64,000 nt of DNA, taken from contig NZ_LT629779.1 of the NCBI RefSeq assembly GCF_900105535.1, positions 3,410,001-3,474,000 of the forward strand, written 5' to 3'. Source of the stretch: Pseudarthrobacter equi (GTDB lineage: Bacteria; Actinomycetota; Actinomycetes; Actinomycetales; Micrococcaceae). Positions 23,226 to 31,232 of this stretch are shown here, piece by piece. The first letter of the stretch is position 1; every line of letters starts with the position of its first letter. Position numbers and translations under genes: made by a program. Under the pieces are notes generated by a model. That model did not search any database. It was given only the letters and a program-made list of their open reading frames with translations, and was not told where the DNA came from.

Positions 23226-24368
23226 TCATCCCAGCCGTTTCTGCCACTCCCCTTCATAGCCGGCAGGCCTGAATCCAAGCGCAATATTAATCGAAAGCAT
23301 ATGCTGGTTTTCGCTGGCGTTCCACGTCAAAACCGAGCGGACCGAAGGCCATCTGGCCTGCGCCCGGCCCAGGTTTGCGGCTTTGACCAGCATGCCCAGC
23401 CGGTGCCCACGGTGCGGCCCGGCCACCAGCGTGTCCTGCTGGGTGGCGGATCCCGGTACTTCCGGACGCCAGTTCAGGACCGTGTAGGCAACCAGTTCAC
23501 CCGTCCCGCGGTGCCGGGCCGCTGCCACCACGGACTGCGCACCGCCGCGGACCATGGTGGCCTCCTCGTCACGAACCCGGGCCGGATCCCAGGCCTCCCG
23601 TTCCCAGCCCAGGCCTGCAGTGGGGACATCGGTGCTCATGGTCTCCTTCAGCGCTGCGAAGCCGGCAACAAATTCGTCGGGGCACTGATCGTCCCAGAGA
23701 ACCACTGTGTAGGCGGAGGCCCGGGCGGCGGCTTCGGCCTCAAGCCGGGTCATCAACCCTGACGGTACGGGCAGGTCCAGCCGGCTGGACCGTTCCACCT
23801 GTTCAAGCGTGTAGCCGGCCGTTGAGGCAAAGGCGGTAGCGGGGTCGGCGAGGGGCAGCGCACCTGAACCGGACTTCGCCGGCAGCATGGCCGCATCCGT
23901 GCCGACGCGGTCCAGCGGGATCTCGTGGTAGCCGTCCAATGAGGTGCGTCCCTGGCGGCGGGCCAGAGCTTCGGCGAACTCCAGCAGCGTGCGGCCAACG
24001 CCCTGCCGCCTTTGGGCGGGGTGGACCAGCACATCGATTCCCGCGGTATCAGTGTTCTCCCGCAGCGGCAGGGTCACCGAGCACAGCCCCGCAGGACTGC
24101 CATCGCGGCTGGCCAGAAACAGGTGCCGTTCCTCGTACTGGTTCCCCCGCCAGAATTCCAGCGACTCGGCCAGCGTGGGGCACCGGTCCAGGTTGCCCCA
24201 GAGGGAGAGTTCGTGGGTTTCGCGCAGGGCATGGCATGCACGGAAGTCTTCGGAAGGTACGACGCCGGGCGGTTGCGTTCGGTTCTCCCGCACGGGGATG
24301 TCCACGGGACTGATGGTGATACCGGCGGCGACCGCGTCCGGCGGGAGGGGAAGCGGTGTCCCGGGCAT
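23226..24368 (-). CDS. Tandem GNAT acetyltransferase, first of pair
   Basis: 380 residues, two GNAT domains. The N half carries R-R-Q-G-V-G-R-T-L-L (acetyl-CoA pyrophosphate loop) and the C half H-R-G-H-R-L-G-M-L-V-K followed by ALGFRPAGYEGEWQ. It probably arose with the downstream gene by duplication. The start ATG lies 6 nt after TAAGCT with no Shine-Dalgarno sequence, so the transcript is probably leaderless. The pair is inserted between rplA and rplJ, which adjoin in most bacteria. Substrate unknown. Confidence 0.85.
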   Translation of the reverse strand: MPGTPLPLPPDAVAAGITISPVDIPVRENRTQPPGVVPSEDFRACHALRETHELSLWGNLDRCPTLAESLEFWRGNQYEERHLFLASRDGSPAGLCSVTLPLRENTDTAGIDVLVHPAQRRQGVGRTLLEFAEALARRQGRTSLDGYHEIPLDRVGTDAAMLPAKSGSGALPLADPATAFASTAGYTLEQVERSSRLDLPVPSGLMTRLEAEAAARASAYTVVLWDDQCPDEFVAGFAALKETMSTDVPTAGLGWEREAWDPARVRDEEATMVRGGAQSVVAAARHRGTGELVAYTVLNWRPEVPGSATQQDTLVAGPHRGHRLGMLVKAANLGRAQARWPSVRSVLTWNASENQHMLSINIALGFRPAGYEGEWQKRLG

Positions 24369-24374
24369 TTCCCC

Positions 24375-24380
24375 AGCTTA
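24375..24380 (-). promoter_or_regulatory. Leaderless-type -10 box (TAAGCT) for the GNAT pair
   Basis: TAAGCT ends 6 nt before the ATG at 24368, putting the transcript start at or next to the start codon. Confidence 0.55.
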
Positions 24381-24406
24381 GGCAGAAGGCGGGAACAAGT
24401 TAAGCA

Positions 24407-24440
24407 AAAACCGCCCGGCGCATGCGCGCCGGGCGGTTTT
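24407..24440 (-). terminator. Intrinsic terminator of rplA
   Basis: Perfect 15-bp stem (24407-24421 with 24426-24440), ATGC loop region, followed on the minus strand by GGTTTTTGCTT. It lies 40 bases after the rplA stop and ends the secE-nusG-rplK-rplA transcript. Confidence 0.88.
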
Positions 24441-24479
24441 CAATGCTCCGGACTAATCCGGGCAGATGATCTGTAAGGC

Positions 24480-25187
24480 TTAGGCCTCGGTGAGCACCTT
24501 GGTGACGTTCGGGTCCACGGAGATGCCGGGGCCGAAGGTGGTGGCAACGGTGGCCTTCTGGATGTAGCGGCCCTTCGAAGCGGAAGGCTTCAGGCGAAGC
24601 ACCTCTTCCAGTGCTGCTGCGTAGTTCTCAGCCAGCTTGACGGCGTCGAACGACACCTTGCCGATGATGAAGTGCAGGTTGGAGTGCTTGTCGACGCGGA
24701 AGTCGATCTTGCCGCCCTTGATGTCGTTGACAGCCTTGGTGACGTCGGGGGTCACGGTGCCGGTCTTGGGGTTCGGCATCAGGTTGCGGGGACCCAGAAC
24801 CTTACCGAGGCGGCCAACCTTGCCCATGAGGTCAGGGGTGGCAACAGCGGCGTCGAAGTCGGTCCAGCCGCCGGCGATCTTTTCGATCAGGTCGTCGGAG
24901 CCAACGAAGTCGGCGCCGGCTGCGATTGCTGCCTCGGCCTTGTCGCCCGTGGCGAAGACCAGGACGCGGGCGGTCTTACCGGTGCCGTGGGGCAGGTTGA
25001 CCGTACCGCGGACCATCTGGTCAGCCTTGCGGGGATCCACGCCGAGGCGGAAAGCAACCTCGATGGTGGCGTCGAACTTGGACGGGTTGGTGTCCTTGGC
25101 GAGGGTCACTGCCTCGAACGGCGCGTAGGACTTCTCCGCGTCGATCTTGGCGGCTGCTGCCTCATATGCTTTGCTGCGCTTTGCCAT
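24480..25187 (-). CDS. rplA: 50S ribosomal protein L1
   Basis: L1 (235 aa) forms the mobile stalk at the E site and represses its own operon in many bacteria. The ATG at 25187 (MAKRSKAYE) has AAGGAG upstream; longer frames add unconserved residues. The L1 signature [20 protein letters not shown] is complete, and [11 protein letters not shown] closes the rRNA-binding domain. It lies 178 bases after rplK, the usual order. Confidence 0.97.
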   Translation of the reverse strand: MAKRSKAYEAAAAKIDAEKSYAPFEAVTLAKDTNPSKFDATIEVAFRLGVDPRKADQMVRGTVNLPHGTGKTARVLVFATGDKAEAAIAAGADFVGSDDLIEKIAGGWTDFDAAVATPDLMGKVGRLGKVLGPRNLMPNPKTGTVTPDVTKAVNDIKGGKIDFRVDKHSNLHFIIGKVSFDAVKLAENYAAALEEVLRLKPSASKGRYIQKATVATTFGPGISVDPNVTKVLTEA

Positions 25188-25365
25188 GCTGCTCTTTCTC
25201 CTTGTGCAGTTGTGGTCTGCGGACCGCGCTGGGCCCTGCCACAGCCGGTGATCCGGACGGTTATTCGTCCCGGATGAACGGCATTTCAATTGTTGGTGGT
25301 GCCGGAATTCCGGCAGTGCCACTCGGCGCCATGCTGATGCGCGGCGTCAGGCGGCGGTAGGGGTA

Positions 25366-25797
25366 TTAGCCCTCGACGGTGATACCCATGGAGCGGGCAG
25401 TGCCGGCGATGATCTTCGCTGCGCCTTCGAGGCTGGTGGCGTTGAGGTCTTCCATCTTGGTGGAGGCGATCTCGTTGACCTGTGCCTGGGTCAGCTTGGC
25501 AACCTTGACGGTGTGCGGGGTAGCCGAACCCTTGGCTACGCCTGCAGCCTTCTTGATGAGCTCTGCAGCCGGCGGGGTCTTGGTGATGAACGTGAAGGAA
25601 CGGTCCTCGTAGACGGTGATTTCCACGGGGATGACGTTGCCGCGCTGGGCTTCCGTTGCAGCGTTGTACGCCTTGCAGAATTCCATGATGTTGACGCCGT
25701 GCTGACCAAGTGCAGGACCGATCGGCGGGGCCGGGTTAGCGGCACCTGCCTGGATCTGCAGCTTGATGAGGCCGGTGACCTTCTTCTTGGGAGCCAA
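25366..25797 (-). CDS. rplK: 50S ribosomal protein L11
   Basis: L11 (143 aa) binds the GTPase-associated centre of 23S rRNA and takes part in stringent-response signalling. It has the Pro-rich N-terminal [19 protein letters not shown] and the C-terminal RNA-binding [12 protein letters not shown]. The start is a TTG at 25797 with AAGGA 7 nt upstream. It follows nusG after 128 bases that hold a hairpin. Confidence 0.96.
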
Positions 25798-25877
25798 TGT
25801 AGGGTCCTTCTCTCAATAACTTCCTGGGGCACAGGAGCGTGGCCCAGGTTTTTGGCCGCCATGGCAAGGCGGCCTGC

Positions 25878-25912
25878 CGTTCCGGAGCCGCTAAGCGGGC
25901 GGCGCCGGAACG
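25878..25912 (-). other. Intergenic hairpin between nusG and rplK
   Basis: Outer 8-bp stem CGTTCCGG (25878-25885) with CCGGAACG (25905-25912), with further internal GC pairing around CCGC/GCGG. No T run follows, so it is probably not a terminator; it may be a processing or binding site in the mRNA. Confidence 0.45.
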
Positions 25913-25925
25913 AATTCTCGGAAAA

Positions 25926-26768
25926 TCAGATCTTGGTGACCTGGTTGAACGCCAGGGTGACCGGCGTTTCGCGCTCGAAGATGGAAACCAGCACCACGAG
26001 GGTCTGGGATTCGACCTTGATCTCGGAGATCGTGGCGGGAAGGGTCTCGAACGGGCCTTCCTTGACGATGACGGACTCGCCGACCTCGAAGTCGACGTCC
26101 ACCGGAGCCTGGTGCTGCTTGTTGACCGGCTTGCCCTTCTCGGCCTGCTCTTCTTCGAAGACCGGCGCGAGCATGGAGAAGACCTCATCGAGGCGCAGCG
26201 GCACGGGGTTGTGGGCGTTGCCCACGAAGCCGGTGACACCGGGAGTGTGGCGGACGGCGCCCCAGGAGGCGTCGGTCAGGTCCATGCGGACCAGGACGTA
26301 GCCGGGAATACGAACGCGGTTGATGACCTTGCGCTGGGCATTCTTGATCTCGACGACCTCTTCCATGGGCACCTGGATCTCGAAGATGTAATCTTCCATG
26401 TCCAGGGTCTGGATGCGGGTCTCAAGGTTTGCCTTCACGCGGTTTTCGTAACCGGCGTAGGAGTGGATGACGTACCAGTCACCTTCCTGGCGGCGCAGCT
26501 TGGCCTTGAATTCATCTGCCGGGTCAACGGCAGCGGCGGCTGCCGCGGCGGCGAGGGCGTCAGCGTCGGCATCGCCGGACTCTGCGTCGCTGTCAGCCTC
26601 CGCGTCGGCATCGCCGGACTCTGCGTCGCTGTCAGCCTCCGCGTCGGCATCGGCGTCATCGGATTCGGGCGCAGAGGACTCAACCTCAGACTCTTCACCG
26701 ATTTCTGCGGTGATGTCCACGGCCTCTTCCTGCTCAGTCCCGGTTACCTCGAGCTCCTGCTCAGACAC
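25926..26768 (-). CDS. nusG: Transcription termination/antitermination factor NusG
   Basis: NusG binds RNA polymerase and links it to Rho or the ribosome. I chose the GTG at 26768 (MSEQELEV) because AGGAG lies 5 nt upstream. The NGN domain begins near residue 100 ([20 protein letters not shown]), and the KOW domain near 225-275 ([19 protein letters not shown]). The first about 95 residues are an acidic, Ala-rich, probably disordered extension; such extensions are common in actinobacterial NusG. Within it a 13-residue unit ([13 protein letters not shown]) is repeated. Co-transcribed with secE. Confidence 0.95.
   Translation of the reverse strand: MSEQELEVTGTEQEEAVDITAEIGEESEVESSAPESDDADADAEADSDAESGDADAEADSDAESGDADADALAAAAAAAAVDPADEFKAKLRRQEGDWYVIHSYAGYENRVKANLETRIQTLDMEDYIFEIQVPMEEVVEIKNAQRKVINRVRIPGYVLVRMDLTDASWGAVRHTPGVTGFVGNAHNPVPLRLDEVFSMLAPVFEEEQAEKGKPVNKQHQAPVDVDFEVGESVIVKEGPFETLPATISEIKVESQTLVVLVSIFERETPVTLAFNQVTKI
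26563..26640. repeat. 39-bp tandem repeat inside nusG
   Basis: Two identical 39-bp copies (26563-26601 and 26602-26640), followed by the first 12 bases of a third. They are in frame and encode 13-residue acidic units in the disordered N-terminal extension of NusG. Copy number could vary by slippage without breaking the frame. Confidence 0.85.
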
Positions 26769-26882
26769 TTGGTCTCCTGCTTCCTCATTGCCTAACATGC
26801 CTATTTAAATGGCTCAATTCCGCACACCGGCGCTCCCCTCCGGTTTCCCGGATGGAGCGCGCAGCCTGCGGACCCTGCAGCC

Positions 26883-27167
26883 TTAGTTGTCCGTGGGGCC
26901 TGTCCCGCCGAAGAGCCAGCCGACAGCAGTTCCAAAACCGATGTCCAGCAGGCTGACGATGACCATCATGATGGCCACGAACACCAGCACCACGAGCGTG
27001 TAGTTGATCAGTTCCTTGCGGGTGGGGGCAACGACCTTCTTCAGTTCGCCGATGATCTGGCGGACGAAAAGTGCAATACGGGCGAAGATGTTTGCCTTGG
27101 CATCCTTCTTAGCTGGGCGGCCCTTGGAGCTGCTGGCAGCTGTTTCGGTCACCTGGTCCTCGCTCAT
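26883..27167 (-). CDS. secE: Preprotein translocase subunit SecE
   Basis: SecE (94 aa) clamps SecY in the protein-export channel. It has a basic N-terminal part of about 30 residues, an amphipathic helix (IALFVRQIIGELKKVVAP), the conserved P-T-R-K-E-L, and one membrane helix (TLVVLVFVAIMMVIVSLLDI). This short single-helix form is normal for Actinobacteria. It lies between tRNA-Trp and nusG on the same strand, the usual arrangement. Confidence 0.93.
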   Translation of the reverse strand: MSEDQVTETAASSSKGRPAKKDAKANIFARIALFVRQIIGELKKVVAPTRKELINYTLVVLVFVAIMMVIVSLLDIGFGTAVGWLFGGTGPTDN

Positions 27168-27250
27168 CTTTGCAATGGTGGATTACCCGGCCCTGATCAG
27201 AACCATGGTTGCTGCGCTTGCCCCGGATTTATAATCCGGGGCAGCTTGCG

Positions 27251-27323
27251 CAGGGCAGACAGGACTCGAACCTGCAACCTGCGGTTTTGGAGACCGCTGC
27301 GCTACCAATTGCGCCACTACCCT
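27251..27323 (-). tRNA. tRNA-Trp (anticodon CCA)
   Basis: A 73-nt cloverleaf read on the minus strand: acceptor stem AGGGTAG with CTGCCCT (one G-U pair), D loop AATTGGTAGCG, anticodon stem GCGGT/ACCGC around CTCCAAA (anticodon CCA), T arm GCAGGTTCGAGTCCTGT and discriminator G. The 3' CCA is not encoded. A possible -10 box TAGACT lies at 27409-27414. Position next to secE is typical. Confidence 0.96.
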
Positions 27324-27599
27324 ATGGAGTGAAAACCAACCAGCAACGGCGATTCACCAGCTTTCACTGGGGCGCACGCCATCATCTGTGTTTCAACACC
27401 GGTGAATCAGTCTACGGCAACATCTTCGCGTTCGTAAAACCGACCCGTTCCAGCCTCTCCGCAAGCCGGTGTGTCCGTGCCTGGCGGGCCAGTCACATTT
27501 CACATCCGGCACCCCGGAGGGTCCGGTGAACAGCATAGAGTAGAAAACGTCGAATCCCACATTCCAGCCATCCGGCTGCAAGCGTAGAACGGACCTGCC

Positions 27600-28817
27600 A
27601 TGTCTGCCGCCCGCGTTTCCCAGCGCATATCCGCAATTGCCGAATCCGCCACCCTGGCCGTTGATGCCAAGGCGAAAGCGCTGAAGGCTGCTGGGCGTCC
27701 GGTGATTGGCTTCGGCGCAGGCGAGCCGGATTTCCCCACCCCGGACTACATCGTCCAGGCTGCCATTGAGGCCGCCGGGCAGCCGAAGTACCACCGCTAC
27801 TCCCCCGCAGGCGGGCTTCCCGAACTGAAGAAGGCCATCGCCGAGAAGACGCTCCGGGACTCCGGATACGCCGTCGACCCCTCCCAGGTGCTGGTGACCA
27901 ACGGCGGCAAGCAGGCCGTCTACAACACGTTCGCCACCCTGGTGGATCCCGGCGACGAGGTCATTGTCCCCGCCCCGTTCTGGACCACCTACCCTGAAGC
28001 AATCCGGCTGGCCGGCGGCGTGCCCGTCGAGGTTTTTGCGGGGCCGGAGCAGGGCTACCTGGTGACTGTCGAGCAGCTCGAAGCAGCCGTGACGGACCGG
28101 ACCAAAATCCTCCTGTTCGTCTCGCCGTCGAACCCCACCGGCGCCGTCTACTCCCCTGAGCAGGTGGCCGAGATCGGCAAGTGGGCAGCGTCGAAGGGCA
28201 TCTGGGTGGTCACCGATGAGATCTACGAGCACCTGACCTACGACGGCGTTCCGTTCACCTCCATCGCCACGGCCGTTCCCGAACTCGGCGACAAGGTGGT
28301 CATCCTCAACGGTGTGGCCAAGACCTATGCCATGACCGGATGGCGCGTCGGCTGGATGATCGGCCCGGCGGATGTCATTAAGGCCGCCACGAACCTGCAG
28401 TCGCACGCCACCTCCAACGTGTCGAACATTCCGCAGATCGCCGCCCTCGCCGCCGTCTCCGGCCCGCTGACCGCTGTCGATGAGATGAAGGTGGCCTTCG
28501 ACCGCCGCCGGAAAGCGATCGTGGCCGGTCTCAACGCCATTGAAGGCGTGGAATGCCCGACGCCGAAGGGCGCCTTCTACGTATACGCGGACGTCCGCGG
28601 GCTGCTGGGCAAGGAGTTCCCCACGGCCGCCGGCACCGCCACGCCGCAGACCTCGGCTGAGCTGGCGTCCCTGATCCTGGACGAGGTGGAAGTGGCAGTG
28701 GTTCCGGGCGAGGCGTTCGGCCCGTCCGGCTTCCTGCGCCTCTCCTACGCCCTGGGCGACGACGACCTCGCCACCGGCGTGCAGCGCCTGCAGGATTTCC
28801 TCGGCAAGGCCCAGTAA
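27600..28817 (+). CDS. Class I/II pyridoxal-phosphate aminotransferase, aspartate aminotransferase type
   Basis: 405-residue fold-type I aminotransferase. The PLP lysine is Lys241 ([16 protein letters not shown]). The S-P-S-N-P-T-G-A-V motif holds the cofactor-binding Asn, and the C-terminal F-L-R-L-S-Y-A arginine binds the substrate carboxylate. Sequence type is aspartate aminotransferase Ib, probably using aspartate or aromatic donors with 2-oxoglutarate; the exact specificity is not certain. The stop codon overlaps the first copy of a downstream repeat cluster, which also supplies its terminator. Confidence 0.92.
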   Translation: MSAARVSQRISAIAESATLAVDAKAKALKAAGRPVIGFGAGEPDFPTPDYIVQAAIEAAGQPKYHRYSPAGGLPELKKAIAEKTLRDSGYAVDPSQVLVTNGGKQAVYNTFATLVDPGDEVIVPAPFWTTYPEAIRLAGGVPVEVFAGPEQGYLVTVEQLEAAVTDRTKILLFVSPSNPTGAVYSPEQVAEIGKWAASKGIWVVTDEIYEHLTYDGVPFTSIATAVPELGDKVVILNGVAKTYAMTGWRVGWMIGPADVIKAATNLQSHATSNVSNIPQIAALAAVSGPLTAVDEMKVAFDRRRKAIVAGLNAIEGVECPTPKGAFYVYADVRGLLGKEFPTAAGTATPQTSAELASLILDEVEVAVVPGEAFGPSGFLRLSYALGDDDLATGVQRLQDFLGKAQ

Positions 28818-28952
28818 ACGCCCGCTCACTTTTGGTGTCATAAACCCAAACGCCCGCTCACTCTTCTCAAGAGAGTGAGCGGGCGTTTGCTTTTATCCCG
28901 CCGGAAGTGAGCGCGCGTTGACGGAATAACCACATGATGTGAGCGCGCGTTG
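28816..28952. repeat. Cluster of five GTGAGCGSGCGTT repeats
   Basis: The 13-bp unit occurs as its complement at 28816-28830 and 28848-28862, then directly at 28874-28888, 28906-28919 and 28939-28952. The first three copies have GGGC at the core and the last two have GCGC. This fills the whole 137-base gap between two convergent genes. I see no copy elsewhere in the window. Confidence 0.85.
28847..28889 (+). terminator. Terminator of the aminotransferase gene, formed by repeat copies
   Basis: Copies 2 and 3 of the repeat cluster form an 18-bp perfect stem (28847-28864 with 28872-28889) with a 7-nt loop, followed by CTTTTATC. Convergent minus-strand transcription from the LuxR gene would also meet this hairpin. 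Confidence 0.7.
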
Positions 28953-28954
28953 GG

Positions 28955-29635
28955 TTAGAGGAGGCGGCGCTCTGCGGCCCACTTGGTGAGTTCGTGCCGG
29001 CTGGAGAGCTGGAGCTTCCGCAGGACGGCGGAAACGTGGGTTTCCACCGTCTTGATGCTGATGAAGAGCTCCTTGGCCACCTCCTTGTAGCTGTACCCGC
29101 GGGCGATCAGGCGCATGACCTCAAGCTCGCGGGCGGAGAGCTTGTCCAGCTCGTCGTCGGCGATGTCCGCCGGAGCGGTCCCGAAAGCATCCAGAACGAA
29201 CCCTGCCAGGCGCGGTGAGAAGACGGCGTCCCCGCCGGCAACCCTGAACACTGCGTCGGTGATCTCGGCCCCGGAGATGGTCTTGGTGACGTAGCCCCTG
29301 GCTCCCGCCCGGATCACTGCCACGACATCCTCCGCAGCATCGGACACGCTGAGGGCCAGGAAACGGGTGGCGCCCAGCAGCGGAACCGACCCTGCGATGA
29401 CCTCACGCCCGCCGCCTCCCAACCCGCCGGGAAGGTGCACGTCCAGCAACACGACGTCGGGCCGCTGTTCGGCGATGACGGCAATGGCCTGCTCCACGGT
29501 GGCCGCCTCCCCCACCACGTGGATGCTGGCATCGAGATCGGCTTTGAGCCCGGAACGGAAGATGGCGTGGTCGTCCACGATGACCACGCGGACGGAGCTG
29601 GCGGCCTGCGCGGCTGCCCCCTGGTTGACGTTCAT
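28955..29635 (-). CDS. LuxR/NarL-family response regulator paired with PspC-domain kinase
   Basis: 226 residues: receiver domain (about 15-130) with acidic pair Asp21-Asp22, phosphoacceptor Asp65 (VVLLDVHLPGG) and Lys of Y-V-T-K-T, then a LuxR helix-turn-helix (LSARELEVMRLIARGYSYKE, then IKTVETHVSAVLRKL). The ATG at 29635 overlaps the kinase stop by four bases (ATGA), so the two are translationally coupled. It probably controls the divergent PspC genes; the partner kinase and gene order resemble the LiaR/VraR type of envelope-stress regulator. Confidence 0.93.
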   Translation of the reverse strand: MNVNQGAAAQAASSVRVVIVDDHAIFRSGLKADLDASIHVVGEAATVEQAIAVIAEQRPDVVLLDVHLPGGLGGGGREVIAGSVPLLGATRFLALSVSDAAEDVVAVIRAGARGYVTKTISGAEITDAVFRVAGGDAVFSPRLAGFVLDAFGTAPADIADDELDKLSARELEVMRLIARGYSYKEVAKELFISIKTVETHVSAVLRKLQLSSRHELTKWAAERRLL

Positions 29636-31107
29636 GACTTTCCTTCCACATTGTCCGTGCTTGCAGCGGGCAGCCGGAGGCGGACCTCCGTGCCTTCCCC
29701 GGTGCTGAGGATGGCAGCCGATCCGCCGTGCCGCTTCATCCTGCCGATGATGGACTCCCGCACGCCCAGCCGGTCCTCGGGCACATCGGCCAGTTCGAAC
29801 CCTGGACCGCGGTCCTTGATGAAAATTTCGGCCTGGCCGTCCGATGCTTCGAGGTACACGGAGACGGCGCCCCCTCCGTGCCGGGAGGCGTTCAGCATGG
29901 CTTCCCGGCCTGCTTGGACCATGGCTTCGTGCCCTTCGGTCATGGCGGCATCGCCGACGCTGACCACCTCCACGGCGTTGCCCAGGAGGTCTTCCACCTC
30001 GGCTGCGACGGCCTTGATCCGGTCCGAAAGCTGGCCTGCTTCCCTGCCGGGGTCCTGGAACAGCCAGCCGCGGAGCTCGCGTTCCTGCGCCCGGGCCAGC
30101 CGGACAACATCGTGCTCGCTGCCGGCCCGGCGCTGGATCAGGGCGAGCGTCTGCAGCACCGAATCGTGCAGGTGCGCGGCAATCTCGGCGCGTTCGGTCT
30201 CCCGGATCCTGCCGGCACGCTCCGTCTCCAAATCCCGCCAGAACTTCAGCGCCCACGGCAACAGGACCAGTACCACGCCGCCCAGGACCGCGACGGAGGC
30301 CAGCAGCGCCAGCCAAGTCTGCTCCCAGGAGCCGGAACCGGACACCATCACCAGCACCCCGGCGACCACCAGCGCCAGTCCGGCCGCGAGCCGCGCCCAG
30401 CCGCCGGCCTGGTCCGCCTTGGTCTTATCCACCAGCCCGGCCCGCCGCGTTTCATCCAGCTGCATCCATGCGATGGACGCGCCGCCCAGGACGGCGGCGG
30501 CAGGGATAAGTGTTCCCAGCGGCACATCGACGCCAAGCAACTGCGCGATCATGATGCCGGCCACCAGCAGCAGCCCGCAGCCGAGGAGGATTTCCTTGCC
30601 GTACTTCATGCTCTGCCAGCGGAACCATGGCGCTTCGGCCTGCCTTGGCAGGCGGTGCGGTCCCGGGCGGTCCGCGCCTTGGGGAGCGCCGCCGTCGGAC
30701 GCCTGGCTCCAGGATTTCTGATTCGAGGGTGGCGGGCTCAATGGCACTTGGCTGAAGGCTGCCGTGCCAAACGGTGGCTGGCCAAAGGGTGCCGGGCCGG
30801 GTGGAGCAGGAAGCGACGACGGAGGTATGTTGGACGCGGCGGCCGCCGGTGCCTGGCTCACCGCAGGGGCAATGGGCGACGCCGGCCGCCGGGCATTGCG
30901 CCGGGCGGCCTCATCCGCGGTGGGAACCATGATCCACAGCCACGCGTAAAAGACGAGGCCGGCCCCGCCCGCGAGCGTTGCCAGCGCCATGCCTACCCTG
31001 ACGTTCTTCACCGGCCAGCCCAGATGTACGGCCAGGCCCGAGCAGACACCGGCAATCACGCGGTCGCTGCTGCGGGCCAAAGGGGGCCTGGCGGGGACGG
31101 TTGTCAT
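29632..31107 (-). CDS. PspC-domain sensor histidine kinase
   Basis: 491 residues. The N terminus (RSSDRVIAGVCSGLAVHLGW, then a membrane helix) is a PspC domain, followed by a Pro/Ala-rich linker (about 65-165), four predicted membrane segments (about 165-285), a HisKA_3-type dimerisation helix with phosphoacceptor His314 (AHLHDSVLQTL), and a HATPase domain ending in R-L-G-V-R-E-S-I-I-G-R-M. Fusion of PspC to a NarL-type kinase is known in Actinobacteria and implies sensing of membrane stress. It is divergent from the PspC/toast-rack gene, with 125 bases between. Confidence 0.92.
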   Translation of the reverse strand: MTTVPARPPLARSSDRVIAGVCSGLAVHLGWPVKNVRVGMALATLAGGAGLVFYAWLWIMVPTADEAARRNARRPASPIAPAVSQAPAAAASNIPPSSLPAPPGPAPFGQPPFGTAAFSQVPLSPPPSNQKSWSQASDGGAPQGADRPGPHRLPRQAEAPWFRWQSMKYGKEILLGCGLLLVAGIMIAQLLGVDVPLGTLIPAAAVLGGASIAWMQLDETRRAGLVDKTKADQAGGWARLAAGLALVVAGVLVMVSGSGSWEQTWLALLASVAVLGGVVLVLLPWALKFWRDLETERAGRIRETERAEIAAHLHDSVLQTLALIQRRAGSEHDVVRLARAQERELRGWLFQDPGREAGQLSDRIKAVAAEVEDLLGNAVEVVSVGDAAMTEGHEAMVQAGREAMLNASRHGGGAVSVYLEASDGQAEIFIKDRGPGFELADVPEDRLGVRESIIGRMKRHGGSAAILSTGEGTEVRLRLPAASTDNVEGKS

Positions 31108-31232
31108 GGGTCAATCCAAGCATGGATCAGGGTTTCCCGGACCCGGATCCGGCGGGAACCGGGGGCAACTCAGGGACCGCTCAGGGTATCCCCCAGTAGA
31201 GCGCAGACGGGGCTGGGCGGAAGGATTGAGGT

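Noticed and set aside
26563..26652. CRISPR-like array
   Set aside because: Units are adjacent with no spacers and lie in frame inside nusG.
28816..28952. CRISPR array
   Set aside because: Units are only 13 bp, mixed in orientation, spacers are irregular and no cas genes are present.
28955..30316. One 453-residue gene covering the response regulator and more
   Set aside because: The extra N-terminal part reads the kinase gene in the wrong frame. The ATG at 29635 overlaps the kinase stop (ATGA) and begins a normal NarL-type regulator.
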